Below are positions 39,423-47,561 of a stretch of DNA of 64,000 bases, piece after piece. Every line of letters starts with the position of its first letter. Position 1 is the stretch's first letter. The notes beneath the pieces are model-generated. The model had not been told where the DNA came from, did no database searches, and saw nothing but the letters and a program-made list of their open reading frames with translations. Where the stretch lies: contig NZ_JACXBU010000002.1 in NCBI RefSeq assembly GCF_014700075.1, positions 496,001 to 560,000 on the forward strand, read 5' to 3'. Source of the DNA: Pseudomonas sp. JM0905a (GTDB lineage: Bacteria > Pseudomonadota > Gammaproteobacteria > Pseudomonadales > Pseudomonadaceae). The translations under genes and the position numbers were made by a program.

Positions 39423-40742
39423 TCAGCCCTCGGCCTGGCGCTGCGCAGCGTCGCGATAGGCGAGGTACTTGCGCTGCGTGGCGATGTGGTCGGCGATGTG
39501 CTTGGCGTCGTGCCAGACGCCCCAGATAAAGGTGGAGCCGCGACGGGACAGCCAGGGCAGCCCGAGGAAATAAATGCCGGGTTCGCTGGAAACGCCCCGC
39601 TGATGCTTCGGCTTGCCATTCGCGTCGAAGGCATTGACCTGCAGCCAGCTGAAATCGACGGAATAGCCGGTGGCCCAGATGATCGAGGTGACGCCAGCTT
39701 CGGCCAGGTCGAGTTCGAGAATCGGATTGGACACGCACTCCGGTTCCGGGAAGGTCCTGCGAGCTTCGGGCTCTTCCGGAAGGTCGAGACCATTGCGGGC
39801 GATATAGGCATCCGCGGCATCGAGCAACGACAGGTAGTTCTCATCGCCGCGAGCGAGGTTGTCCGCAAGATCGGTCTGGAAGGTCACCACACCGTCATTG
39901 AAGGATTTCGTCAGGCCAACCAGCGTCATGCCCTGCTGGGCCAGTTCGCGGAAGTCGACAGTCTTGCCGCCGCGGGCACCGCTCACCGCGATGGTGACGT
40001 GCTCCTTGCCAGGCCTTGCTGCCTCGGCATCCCACTCGCCGAGAACACCCAGCCACCAGCAGAAGTCACGGTTGCGGTAGGCGCGCGGAGGACGATCATG
40101 CGGCCCAACCGACAGATACACCTGCCGTCCGGCGCGCATCAGTTCATCTGCAATCTGCACCCCCGACGAACCGGCGCCCACCACCAGGACGGCACCCTCG
40201 GGCATCTGCTCCGGGTTGCGGTACTGAGCAGAGTGGATCTGCACGAGCCGATCATCCTTGGGTGCGATCGGTGGAATCACAGGACGCTGGAAAGGGCCGG
40301 TCGCAGACACCACGCGGCGGGCCTGGATCACGCCTTCGGAGGTTTCGATGGTGAAGCCCGGGCGATCGGAATTGCGCACCACGCTCTTCACTTCCACCCC
40401 GGTGCGGATGGGGGCGTCGAATTTCTTGGCATAGGCCTCGAAGTACGCCGCAACCTGCTCCTTCGGGGCGAAGGCGTCAGGGTCGAGGCCCTCGAATTCC
40501 AGGCCGGGGAAGCGGTCGTGCCAGGCCGGGCCATTGGCGACCAGTGAATCCCAACGCCCGGTGCGCCAGGCTTCGGCAATGCGGTTGCGCTCGAGAACCA
40601 GGTGGGGCACGCCGAGCTTGCTCAGGTGCTCGCTCATGGCCACGCCGGCCTGGCCGGCACCGACAACAAGCGTATCTATTTCCATTTGTTCAACCGTCAC
40701 GCCCGTGTGCTGTTGAAAGGCGGCTTGGTTCAGGTCGGTCAT
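39423..40742 (-). CDS. Flavin-containing monooxygenase-like FAD/NAD(P)H oxidoreductase
   Basis: The 439-residue protein has two dinucleotide-binding motifs, VVGAGQAGVAMSEHL (about residues 26-40, FAD) and VVGAGSSGVQIADEL (about 183-197, NADPH), and the late ATG motif IIWATGYSVDFSW. This is the CzcO/FMO-like class that oxygenates small amines, sulfides or ketones. It is the first gene of the operon with Rid, DUF1028 and ArgE-like genes, so it probably carries out the first oxidation. A 24-residue N-terminal extension precedes the FAD motif. Confidence 0.9.
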   Translation of the reverse strand: MTDLNQAAFQQHTGVTVEQMEIDTLVVGAGQAGVAMSEHLSKLGVPHLVLERNRIAEAWRTGRWDSLVANGPAWHDRFPGLEFEGLDPDAFAPKEQVAAYFEAYAKKFDAPIRTGVEVKSVVRNSDRPGFTIETSEGVIQARRVVSATGPFQRPVIPPIAPKDDRLVQIHSAQYRNPEQMPEGAVLVVGAGSSGVQIADELMRAGRQVYLSVGPHDRPPRAYRNRDFCWWLGVLGEWDAEAARPGKEHVTIAVSGARGGKTVDFRELAQQGMTLVGLTKSFNDGVVTFQTDLADNLARGDENYLSLLDAADAYIARNGLDLPEEPEARRTFPEPECVSNPILELDLAEAGVTSIIWATGYSVDFSWLQVNAFDANGKPKHQRGVSSEPGIYFLGLPWLSRRGSTFIWGVWHDAKHIADHIATQRKYLAYRDAAQRQAEG

Positions 40743-40999
40743 GGCTTGCCTCCTCTGACTCTGATCTTTGTTGTTCTGCTGATGCGGCTATTTGTTGGGG
40801 TTGGCCGCATTCTGTTCAGAGGCAGGGATTCGCGAAATTATGATTTTTGTAGTCGCTGGCTAGGAAAAAGCTGCACGCGCGAAAAACCCCAGGGCCCGCG
40901 CGGTACAAGGCTTCGGATATAGGTTTTTTAGCGTCAGGCACGACATATTTGATGGCCCTGCGCGCGCCCAGAACCAGCTGACTCGACGGGTTCTCCCAA
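40743..40999. other. Promoter region of the monooxygenase operon
   Basis: This 257-base spacer contains no gene. It must hold the promoter for the minus-strand operon. I see no clear operator; the segment at 40850-40945 is mixed in composition and includes a run of TTTTTT at 40924-40929. Confidence 0.4.
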
Positions 41000-41494
41000 C
41001 TAGGCCCCGGCGCTCCGCACCACTGGCGCCGCCTCGGTGCTGAAGGCCTGCAACACCACGACGCCCGCCACCAGCAACAGCGCGCCCAGCGCTTTGCCCG
41101 GATTCAGTGGCCGCTCCACCAGCCCCATCAGGCCGAAGTGATCCAGCGCCAGGGACGCCAGCATCTGCCCTGCCACCGCTGCGGCAACGAAACCGCTCAC
41201 CCCCAGCTTGGGCGTGAGGATCAACGCCAGGGAAATGAAGCAGACACCATAGATGCCGCCGCTCCACACCCAGAGCGGCGCCTTGGCGGCAAAGGCGAAG
41301 GTCGGCATCGGCACGCGCAGTGCCAGCAGCAGCGGCAGCAACACGGCGATGCTGACCAACAAGGACACCAGCGTCGCCCAGAGCGGATGCCCCAGCCCCC
41401 GCCCCAGCAGCGCATTGGCGCCCGCCTGAAGGGGCACCACGGCGCCGGCCCCCAGGGCCAGCAACAACAGAAGAAGAGATTGGATCGTTGGCAT
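41000..41494 (-). CDS. YdcZ/DUF606-type DMT inner-membrane protein
   Basis: A 164-residue membrane protein with five hydrophobic segments, matching the DUF606 (YdcZ) half-size DMT transporters: N-terminal LLLLLALGAGAVVPLQAGANALLGR, and a later GVSGFVAAAVAGQMLASL. The ATG at 41492-41494 follows the divergent spacer; an upstream in-frame start would lie inside the regulatory dyads. Half-size members work as dimers. It faces a LysR gene 80 bases away, which is a probable regulator. Confidence 0.85.
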   Translation of the reverse strand: MPTIQSLLLLLLALGAGAVVPLQAGANALLGRGLGHPLWATLVSLLVSIAVLLPLLLALRVPMPTFAFAAKAPLWVWSGGIYGVCFISLALILTPKLGVSGFVAAAVAGQMLASLALDHFGLMGLVERPLNPGKALGALLLVAGVVVLQAFSTEAAPVVRSAGA

Positions 41495-41525
41495 GACAGC
41501 TACTCCAGGAAAATTTCCCCTGGAC

Positions 41526-41571
41526 TCTATGAAATCCATAGAACAGATTTAAATTCTGTTTTCATCTACAG
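41526..41571. promoter_or_regulatory. Three overlapping dyads between the YdcZ gene and the LysR gene
   Basis: The divergent spacer contains TCTATG/CATAGA (41526-41531 and 41537-41542), AACAGA/TCTGTT (41542-41547 and 41555-41560) and CTGT/ACAG (41556-41571). LysR regulators bind such short dyads in divergent promoters. The third element fits the LexA half-sites, but its centre is a poor match. Confidence 0.6.
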
Positions 41572-41574
41572 AAC

Positions 41575-42477
41575 ATGCAGCAAATGAATGAGCTTCGCCG
41601 CATTGACCTGAACCTGCTGGTCATTCTCGACGCCCTGCTGGCCGAACAGCACGTGACCCGTGCCGCCGAGCGCCTTCACCTCAGCCAACCAGCTGTCAGC
41701 CACGCCCTGGGACGCTTGCGCGACCTACTGAACGACCCCTTGCTGGCGCTCACCGGCGGCGGCCTGACGCCCACCCCACGCGCCCTGGAACTTCAGCGTC
41801 CCCTGGCCGACGTCCTGGGAAGGGTCCAGGCGCTGCTGGCTCCCCAAGGGTTCGATCCCGGCTCCGCCCAACGCAGTTTCCGCCTGGCCATGTCCGATTA
41901 CGGCGCCGCCAGCTTGCTACCGGCCCTGACCCGCGCCCTGCGCGAGCAGGCGCCCGGCATCGACCTGGAAATCAGCCAGGGCAGCCGCGAGACCATGCTG
42001 GAACAACTGCAGAACGGCGAGATCGACCTGGCCGCCGGAGTTTTCCCGGAACTGCCCGATAACCTGCGCAGCGCCAGCCTGTTCGAGGAAGGCTTCGCCT
42101 GCCTGGTGGACCGCAATAGCCTGCCCGCCTAGGAACTCGACCTCGCCAGCTACCTGGCGCGCCCCCATGTGCTGGTGGAGATGAGCGGCGGTGGCGCCGC
42201 CGAGATCGAGCGCGCACTGACCCGCATTCGCGAGCGGCGCCGCATTGCCGTACGCCTGCCCCACTGGAGCGTAGCCCCGCAACTGATCGCCGGAACCGAC
42301 CTCATCCTTACCGTTGCCAGTCGCGTCCTGCGCCGGATCGACACGGCCAATCTGGTCGTGGTGCCGCCACCGTTCGAGCTACCGGGGATCACCTTCGACC
42401 TGGTCTGGCACCAACGCACCCTTGGCGACCCGGCGCTGGACTGGCTGCGTGGCCAGGTGCAGATCGCGGCTGCATGA
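41575..42477 (+). pseudogene. LysR-family regulator interrupted by an in-frame TAG
   Basis: The first part (185 residues) has a normal LysR helix-turn-helix (TRAAERLHLSQPAVSHALGR) and the start of the effector domain. A TAG at 42130-42132 ends it after DRNSLPA. The same frame continues directly as ELDLASYLARPHVLVEMSGG to a stop at 42475-42477 and completes a NodD/LeuO-type effector domain, for a total near 300 codons. A single base change explains it. The truncated product would lack half of the effector domain, so loss of function is likely unless the stop is suppressed or is a sequencing error. Confidence 0.9.
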
Positions 42478-42523
42478 CCCATTGATCGAAATCCATTTGC
42501 CGCTGCCCGACCGCGCCTGATAT

Positions 42524-42539
42524 CTGTATAAATCCACAG
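42524..42539. promoter_or_regulatory. LexA (SOS) box upstream of FAN1
   Basis: CTGTATAAATCCACAG has perfect CTGT and ACAG half-sites with an N8 centre that is AT-rich except for two C. It ends 25 bases before the FAN1 start. The 22-base context is 20/22 identical to the box at 47367-47382. Confidence 0.85.
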
Positions 42540-42564
42540 TAAAAGCCCAATCCGCCCTCCTCCC

Positions 42565-44196
42565 ATGCCCGCAGCCCTCGAAGACCCCTTCTATTACCTG
42601 AACAACTTCCACACTCTGCTGGACTGGATTCGCGAACGTTACAGCGACCTGCTGGATGCCGAGGAGCAGGCATTCATCGAGAACTTCCGCACCCTGCCCC
42701 GCGCCTCCCAGGCGCTGCTGGTACGCATGGTGATGCGCAAGGGCACGCGGTTTCGCGCCAGCAAGCTGAACTACGCCGAAATCGGCGATACCCAGGCTGC
42801 GGCAGAACCGCTGGTAGCGCTGGGTTGGGTGGATGACGCGCCGGAACTCGACCTGCCGCAGCTCTTCGGCCTGCTCACCCTGGGCGAGGTGGACGCCTGC
42901 TTCGGCAAGGCACCGGGACGCAAGGCGGAGCGGCTGGAAGCCCTGATGAGCGAACACGGTGAACCCCGTACCTTCGCCGCCTGGTACCCGGCCAGCAGCG
43001 ACTGCGTGTACGCCCTCGGCCTGATGGATGTCTGCGACCGCCTGCGCCTGATGTTCTTCGGCAACCTCTACCAGGACTGGTCCGAATTCGTGCTCGCCGA
43101 CCTCGGTATCTACCAGTACGAAAAAGTGGAGATCGACGCCTCGGCACGTGGTTTTCGTGAGCGCGCCGATCTCGACTACTACCTGCAACTGCACCGCTGG
43201 CGGGAACGCTTCGAAGCCGGCGAAGCACTGGACCAGTTGCTCCCCGAACTCCCCCTGGAAACCCACTTGAATCCCTGGCTGGACGCGCGTCGGCGCAAGT
43301 TGCTGTTCCAGGTCGGCCAGCACTGCGAACGCAGCGAATTGCTGGAGGCCGCCCTGGGTCTGTACGGTCTGTGCGACTACCCCGGCGCGCGGGTACGACG
43401 CATCCGCGTACTGGAGCGACTGGACGCCCACGCAGAGGCCTTCGAACTGGCGCAATGCGCCTGCGCAGAGCCCGAAAGTGAAGAGGAGGAGCAGCACCTC
43501 CGCCGTATCCTGCCGCGCCTGCGACGCAAGCTGGGCCTGCCCAAGGAGTCGCCTGCCGGCAAGACCCCGGTTCAGCGCATCGACCTGATACTGCCGCAGC
43601 CGCCGGAGCCGCTCTCGGTGGAGCACGCTGTGCTGCTGCATTTCCACGAAGATGACGCGCCTGTGCACTACGTGGAAAACACCCTGCTCAATTCGCTGTT
43701 CGGCCTGCTCTGCTGGGACGCCATCTTCGCCGCGCTACCCGGTGCCTTCTTCCATCCGTTCCACAATGGCCCGGCGGACCTGCTCAGCCCCGACTTCCAT
43801 GCACGCCGCGCCGAGCTGTTCGACGCCTGCCTGGCACAACTGGACAGCGACGCCTACCAGGCCAGCATCCGACGGACCTATGTCGCCAAACAGGGGCTGC
43901 TCTCGCCCTTCGTCTATTGGGGCAACCTGGACGAAACCCTGCTCGAGCAGGCCCTGACCTGCCTGCCGGCGGCGCAGTTGAAAGCCTGCTTCCAGCGCAT
44001 CCTCGCGGACATCAAGTCCAATCGCGCCGGCCTGCCGGACCTGATCCAGTTCTGGCCGGAGGAGCGGCGCTATCGACTGATCGAAGTGAAGGGCCCCGGC
44101 GACCGTCTGCAGGACAACCAGCTGCGCTGGCTGGAGTTCTGCGCCCAGCACGAAATTCCCGTGGAAGTCTGCTACGTGCAGTGGGCGGACGCCTGA
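42565..44196 (+). CDS. FAN1-type nuclease (VRR-NUC domain)
   Basis: Structure-specific nuclease for interstrand-crosslink repair. The 543-residue product has the bacterial FAN1 arrangement: N-terminal region with MVMRKGTRFRASKLNY, an SAP-like and TPR-like middle, and the VRR-NUC domain at the C-terminus with Asp492 (AGLPDL), Glu507 and Lys509 (IEVKGPGDRLQDNQ). A P. aeruginosa FAN1 of similar length has been crystallised. It is followed after 2 bases by the helicase gene and preceded by a LexA box. Confidence 0.93.
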   Translation: MPAALEDPFYYLNNFHTLLDWIRERYSDLLDAEEQAFIENFRTLPRASQALLVRMVMRKGTRFRASKLNYAEIGDTQAAAEPLVALGWVDDAPELDLPQLFGLLTLGEVDACFGKAPGRKAERLEALMSEHGEPRTFAAWYPASSDCVYALGLMDVCDRLRLMFFGNLYQDWSEFVLADLGIYQYEKVEIDASARGFRERADLDYYLQLHRWRERFEAGEALDQLLPELPLETHLNPWLDARRRKLLFQVGQHCERSELLEAALGLYGLCDYPGARVRRIRVLERLDAHAEAFELAQCACAEPESEEEEQHLRRILPRLRRKLGLPKESPAGKTPVQRIDLILPQPPEPLSVEHAVLLHFHEDDAPVHYVENTLLNSLFGLLCWDAIFAALPGAFFHPFHNGPADLLSPDFHARRAELFDACLAQLDSDAYQASIRRTYVAKQGLLSPFVYWGNLDETLLEQALTCLPAAQLKACFQRILADIKSNRAGLPDLIQFWPEERRYRLIEVKGPGDRLQDNQLRWLEFCAQHEIPVEVCYVQWADA

Positions 44197-44198
44197 CC

Positions 44199-46448
44199 AT
44201 GAACTACAGCGTCGCCGTGCGCACGCTCTGCGAGTTCACCGCCAAGGGTGGCGATCTCGATCTGCGCTTCACCCCGGCTCCCACCGCACAGGAAGGCATT
44301 GCCGGTCACGCCCTGGTAGCCGCTCGCCGCGGCGAGGGTTACCAGGCGGAAGTCGCCCTGAGCGGTGAGTACGGTCCGCTGCGTGTACGCGGCCGCGCCG
44401 ACGGCTATGACCCGGCGCTGAACCGCCTGGAAGAGGTGAAAACCTACCGCGGCGACCTCCAGCGCATGCCGGACAACCACCGACGGCTCCACTGGGCCCA
44501 GGTAAAAATCTATGGCTGGCTGCTCTGTCAGCAGAAAGACCTGCCTGAGATCGAACTGACGCTGGTGTATTTCGACATCGGCAGCCAGAAGGAAACCCTG
44601 CTCACCGAGCGTCATCGCGCGGAAGACTTGCGCCGCTTCTTCGAAGAGCACTGCCTGCGCTTCATTGCCTGGGCCGAACAGGAACTCGCCCACGCCGGTG
44701 CACGCGATACCGCCCTCGAAGCCCTCGGCTTCCCCCACGCGCAGTTCCGCCAGGGCCAGCGCCAGCTCGCCGAAGCGGTGTACAAGGCCGTCAGCACCGG
44801 CTGTTGCCTGATGGCCCAGGCGCCCACCGGCATCGGCAAGACCCTGGGCACGCTGTTCCCCCTGCTCAAGGCCGTGCCGCGCCAGGGACTGGACAAGGTC
44901 TTCTTCCTCGCCGCGAAAACGCCCGGTCGACAGTTGGCCCTGGATGCTCTGGCGCAAACCCGGGCGGAGCCGCTGCGAGTGCTGGAACTGGTGGCCCGCG
45001 ACAAGGCCTGCGAGCACCCGGAAAACGCCTGCCACGGTGAGTCCTGCCCGTTGGCCAGAGGCTTCTACGAACGCCTGCCAGACGCCCGCAAGGAGGCAGC
45101 AGAACGCCGCTGGCTGGACCGCGAAGCCATTCGCGACGTGGCCCTCGTCCATCAGGTCTGCCCGTATTACCTGGCCCAGGAAATGGCACGCTGGAGCGAC
45201 GTGGTGGTGGGCGACTACAACTACTACTTCGACGCCAGCGCCCTGCTCCACGGTCTGACCAGCGCCAACCAGTGGCGCGTGGCGGTGCTGGTGGACGAAG
45301 CCCACAATCTGGTGGAGCGGGCCCGTCGGATGTACTCGGCCGAACTCGACCAACTCAGCCTCAAGGCCCTGCGCAAGGCTGCACCGACCGTGCTGAAGAA
45401 GCCTCTGGAGCGGGTCAGTCGCGCCTGGAGCGAGCTGAACAAAGAGCAGGTGGAGGACTACCGCGCCTACGACGAACCACCGCCGAAGCTATTGAACGCA
45501 TTGCAGGGCGCGGTCGTGGCGATCACCGACTACCTCACCGACAACCCCACCGCCATGGACGCCGCACTGCAGGACTTCTACTTCGAGGCCATGCAGTTCG
45601 GTCGCATGACCGAGCAGTTCGACAGGCATTCGCTGTTCGACATAAGCAAACGAACCGGCAAGACGGGCAGCAGCCTGTCGCGCCTGTGCCTGCGCAACCT
45701 GGTGCCGGCCCCCTTCCTCGCCCCGCGCTTCGCCGCCAGCCGCTCCACGGTGCTGTTCTCCGCCACCCTCAGCCCGAGCCGTTACTACAGCGACTTGCTG
45801 GGTCTGGCGAACAACACGCCCTGGCTGGAAGTGGACTCGCCCTTTTGCGCCGAGCAGCTCCAGGTACGGGTCGCGGCCAACGTATCCACGCGCTATCAGC
45901 ACCGCGGCGCCTCGCTCGGCCCCATCGCCGAACTGATGGCCCGGCAGTTCGCTGAGCGCCCCGGCAATTACCTGGCCTTCTTCAGCAGCTACGACTACTT
46001 GCAACAGGCAGCGGAGCGCTTCGCCCGCGAGCATCCGCAGGTGTCCATCTGGCTACAGGGACGACAGATGGACGAAGCCGAGCGCCAGGCCTTCATCCAG
46101 CGCTTCGAGGCCGGTGGCCGGGGAATCGGTTTCGCCGTGCTCGGTGGCGCCTTCGGCGAAGGCATCGACCTGCCCGGGGAGCGCCTTATCGGCGCCTTCA
46201 TCGCCACCCTCGGCCTGCCACAGCTGAATGCAGTGAACGAGCAACTGAAGGTGCGCATGGGCGCGCTGTTCGGCGCCGGTTACGACTACACCTACCTCTA
46301 TCCCGGGATGCAGAAAGTGGTGCAGGCAGCCGGCCGGGTCATCCGCACCACCGAGGACCGGGGCGTGGTGCACCTGATCGACGATCGCTTCGCGCGGCCG
46401 GAAGTGCAGCGGCTCCTGCCCAGTTGGTGGGCCATCGATTCCCCGTAG
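44199..46448 (+). CDS. RecB-family nuclease fused to an Fe-S XPD/DinG-type helicase
   Basis: The 749-residue protein has an N-terminal PD-(D/E)xK domain with Asp68 (GRADGY), Glu79-x-Lys81 (EEVKT) and QVKIY (101-105), the Q-x3-Y motif of RecB-like nucleases. The superfamily 2 helicase follows: Walker A APTGIGKT (208-215), four Cys placed for a 4Fe-4S cluster (271, 278, 283, 321), DEAH (366-369), motif V GAFGEGIDLPGE and motif VI QAAGRVIR. The ATG at 44199 lies 2 bases after the FAN1 stop; the frame is open further upstream but is a shadow of FAN1. It presumably unwinds and trims damaged DNA with FAN1. Confidence 0.92.
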   Translation: MNYSVAVRTLCEFTAKGGDLDLRFTPAPTAQEGIAGHALVAARRGEGYQAEVALSGEYGPLRVRGRADGYDPALNRLEEVKTYRGDLQRMPDNHRRLHWAQVKIYGWLLCQQKDLPEIELTLVYFDIGSQKETLLTERHRAEDLRRFFEEHCLRFIAWAEQELAHAGARDTALEALGFPHAQFRQGQRQLAEAVYKAVSTGCCLMAQAPTGIGKTLGTLFPLLKAVPRQGLDKVFFLAAKTPGRQLALDALAQTRAEPLRVLELVARDKACEHPENACHGESCPLARGFYERLPDARKEAAERRWLDREAIRDVALVHQVCPYYLAQEMARWSDVVVGDYNYYFDASALLHGLTSANQWRVAVLVDEAHNLVERARRMYSAELDQLSLKALRKAAPTVLKKPLERVSRAWSELNKEQVEDYRAYDEPPPKLLNALQGAVVAITDYLTDNPTAMDAALQDFYFEAMQFGRMTEQFDRHSLFDISKRTGKTGSSLSRLCLRNLVPAPFLAPRFAASRSTVLFSATLSPSRYYSDLLGLANNTPWLEVDSPFCAEQLQVRVAANVSTRYQHRGASLGPIAELMARQFAERPGNYLAFFSSYDYLQQAAERFAREHPQVSIWLQGRQMDEAERQAFIQRFEAGGRGIGFAVLGGAFGEGIDLPGERLIGAFIATLGLPQLNAVNEQLKVRMGALFGAGYDYTYLYPGMQKVVQAAGRVIRTTEDRGVVHLIDDRFARPEVQRLLPSWWAIDSP

Positions 46449-46514
46449 GGTGGCCGGGCGGCGATCCACTTCAGCCCACCATCGCGGTTCAGCGAGGGCT
46501 GAAGCCCACCCTAC
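46445..46514. repeat. 70-base dispersed inverted repeat, family GTAGGGTGG...CCACCCTAC
   Basis: Outer arms GTAGGGTGG (46445-46453) and CCACCCTAC (46506-46514) enclose an inner pair TTCAGCCC/GGGCTGAA. The element lies between convergent genes. A related copy lies at 58140-58195. Confidence 0.7.
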
Positions 46515-46554
46515 AAGGCTCCGCCCCCGACAGGTTTCCCCCAAGGCCACACAA

Positions 46555-46568
46555 GCGAATTCATTCGC
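46555..46568. repeat. REP-like palindrome GCGAATTCATTCGC
   Basis: The 14-base near-palindrome GCGAATTCATTCGC is preceded by ACAGG about 20 bases upstream. It resembles the copy at 55578-55593 in the opposite orientation and the short intergenic repeats known in pseudomonads. Confidence 0.5.
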
Positions 46569-46582
46569 GAAAGCTGCTGCCA

Positions 46583-47272
46583 CTATCGCTGGCAAACACC
46601 CATATCCACCTTGCCCACGAACGGATTGCCGTAACCCATCACGCAGGCCACGCGCTGGTTGCGATTGCGCTCCCAGGCTTCCACCGGGTACTGGCGGTTC
46701 CAGGCGTTGTAGAGCTTGCGGTCCTGGCTGGAGATTTTCAGGTTGTAGCGATCGCTCATGTAGAAATAGGTGCGCGCGATCATTCCGCGAATCTGCTGGC
46801 GGGGCATCGCCTTGCGCGCCTTGAAGTCCACCACCATGGGGCAGGCGCCGTATTGGCTGGGCTTCTGCGGCAGCCAGGCAAAGCTGTAGTTGCTGCGGTC
46901 GCCATTCACCTCGCCGATGCTCGGCACCAGGTTGTGCAGATCCGCCTCGGCGCGCTGATAGGTGGCGTCGTTCTCCGCGCAATTCTTGCGCCCCCCTTTC
47001 TGCCAGCACTGACGCTGATGGCCGATCACCCAGGCCGGCACAATGTGCTCCCACTCGATGCGCTTGGCCCGTTGCGGCGCCTTCCTCGGGATATAGCCGC
47101 AGCTCTTCAAGTCCACCCGGTTGCCCTGGTAGCGACAGCCGCAATAGAACTCCACCGGGTGGGTGGCGTAGAGCTTCCAGGCGACCTTCTTGGCCTCGTT
47201 GAACGTGCGGGGGGCAGCGGCTTCCGTAGCGGCGGAAAACAGCAGGCAAAACAGCAAGATAGAGCGGATCAT
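46583..47272 (-). CDS. endA: EndA, endonuclease I (periplasmic or secreted nuclease)
   Basis: The 229-residue product has a signal peptide (MIRSILLFCLLFSAATEAAA) and the endonuclease I fold with the catalytic EWEHIVPAW motif (the ββα-metal His region), FYCGCRYQG, LHNLVPSIGEVNGDRSN and six or more Cys for disulfides. The ATG at 47270-47272 follows GAAGG; an earlier in-frame codon would add 29 non-signal residues. It degrades DNA outside the cytoplasm. Its start is about 95 bases from the second LexA box, shared with the divergent small genes. Confidence 0.93.
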   Translation of the reverse strand: MIRSILLFCLLFSAATEAAAPRTFNEAKKVAWKLYATHPVEFYCGCRYQGNRVDLKSCGYIPRKAPQRAKRIEWEHIVPAWVIGHQRQCWQKGGRKNCAENDATYQRAEADLHNLVPSIGEVNGDRSNYSFAWLPQKPSQYGACPMVVDFKARKAMPRQQIRGMIARTYFYMSDRYNLKISSQDRKLYNAWNRQYPVEAWERNRNQRVACVMGYGNPFVGKVDMGVCQR

Positions 47273-47366
47273 CAGCCTTCTTGTTCCTGGGAACTGCGTC
47301 AGGGGAAAAGACTGACAACAGATTTTTCCTTTGGTTTGGTTGCCATCAGACCGCGGCAACTGTTAT

Positions 47367-47382
47367 CTGTATAAATATACAG
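47367..47382. promoter_or_regulatory. LexA (SOS) box, perfect Pseudomonas consensus
   Basis: CTGTATAAATATACAG, with perfect half-sites and a fully AT centre, lies 18 bases before the start of the 46-residue gene at 47401 and 94 bases before the endA start. It should bind LexA and act mainly on the plus-strand pair; an effect on endA is possible. Confidence 0.92.
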
Positions 47383-47400
47383 TAATTCCGGAAAATTCCT

Positions 47401-47541
47401 ATGTCTGTATCAGCCCCGATCCGCTTGCCGATGCCCGAACAACCTGTTCCGTCGAACATTCCGCTGCCCTACCAGTTGCCGCTGCCCTTCCCGCCCCGCG
47501 GCGAGGTGCAGCCCCTACTCGCCAGTCGGCAGCTGCACTGA
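47401..47541 (+). CDS. Small proline-rich SOS-linked protein (46 residues)
   Basis: The frame starts at an ATG 18 bases after the LexA box and encodes a Pro-rich peptide (10 of 46 residues are Pro; core SNIPLPYQLPLPFPPRG). It has no transmembrane segment or signal. The upstream GGAAAA is a weak ribosome binding site. I do not recognise the family. It ends 20 bases before the next gene in a different frame. It could be a real LexA-controlled small protein or a leader for translation of the next gene. Confidence 0.55.
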   Translation: MSVSAPIRLPMPEQPVPSNIPLPYQLPLPFPPRGEVQPLLASRQLH

Positions 47542-47561
47542 ATTCATCCGAGGACGCCCAG

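Noticed and set aside
41556-41571. CTGT-N8-ACAG as a third LexA box
   Set aside because: The half-sites fit but the centre (TTTCATCT) is far from the AT-alternating consensus, it sits in a LysR-type divergent promoter, and neither neighbour is a repair gene.
42130-42132. TAG in LysR as a recoded codon (pyrrolysine)
   Set aside because: Pyrrolysine use is not expected in Pseudomonas and there is no recoding context; a point mutation or sequencing error is simpler.
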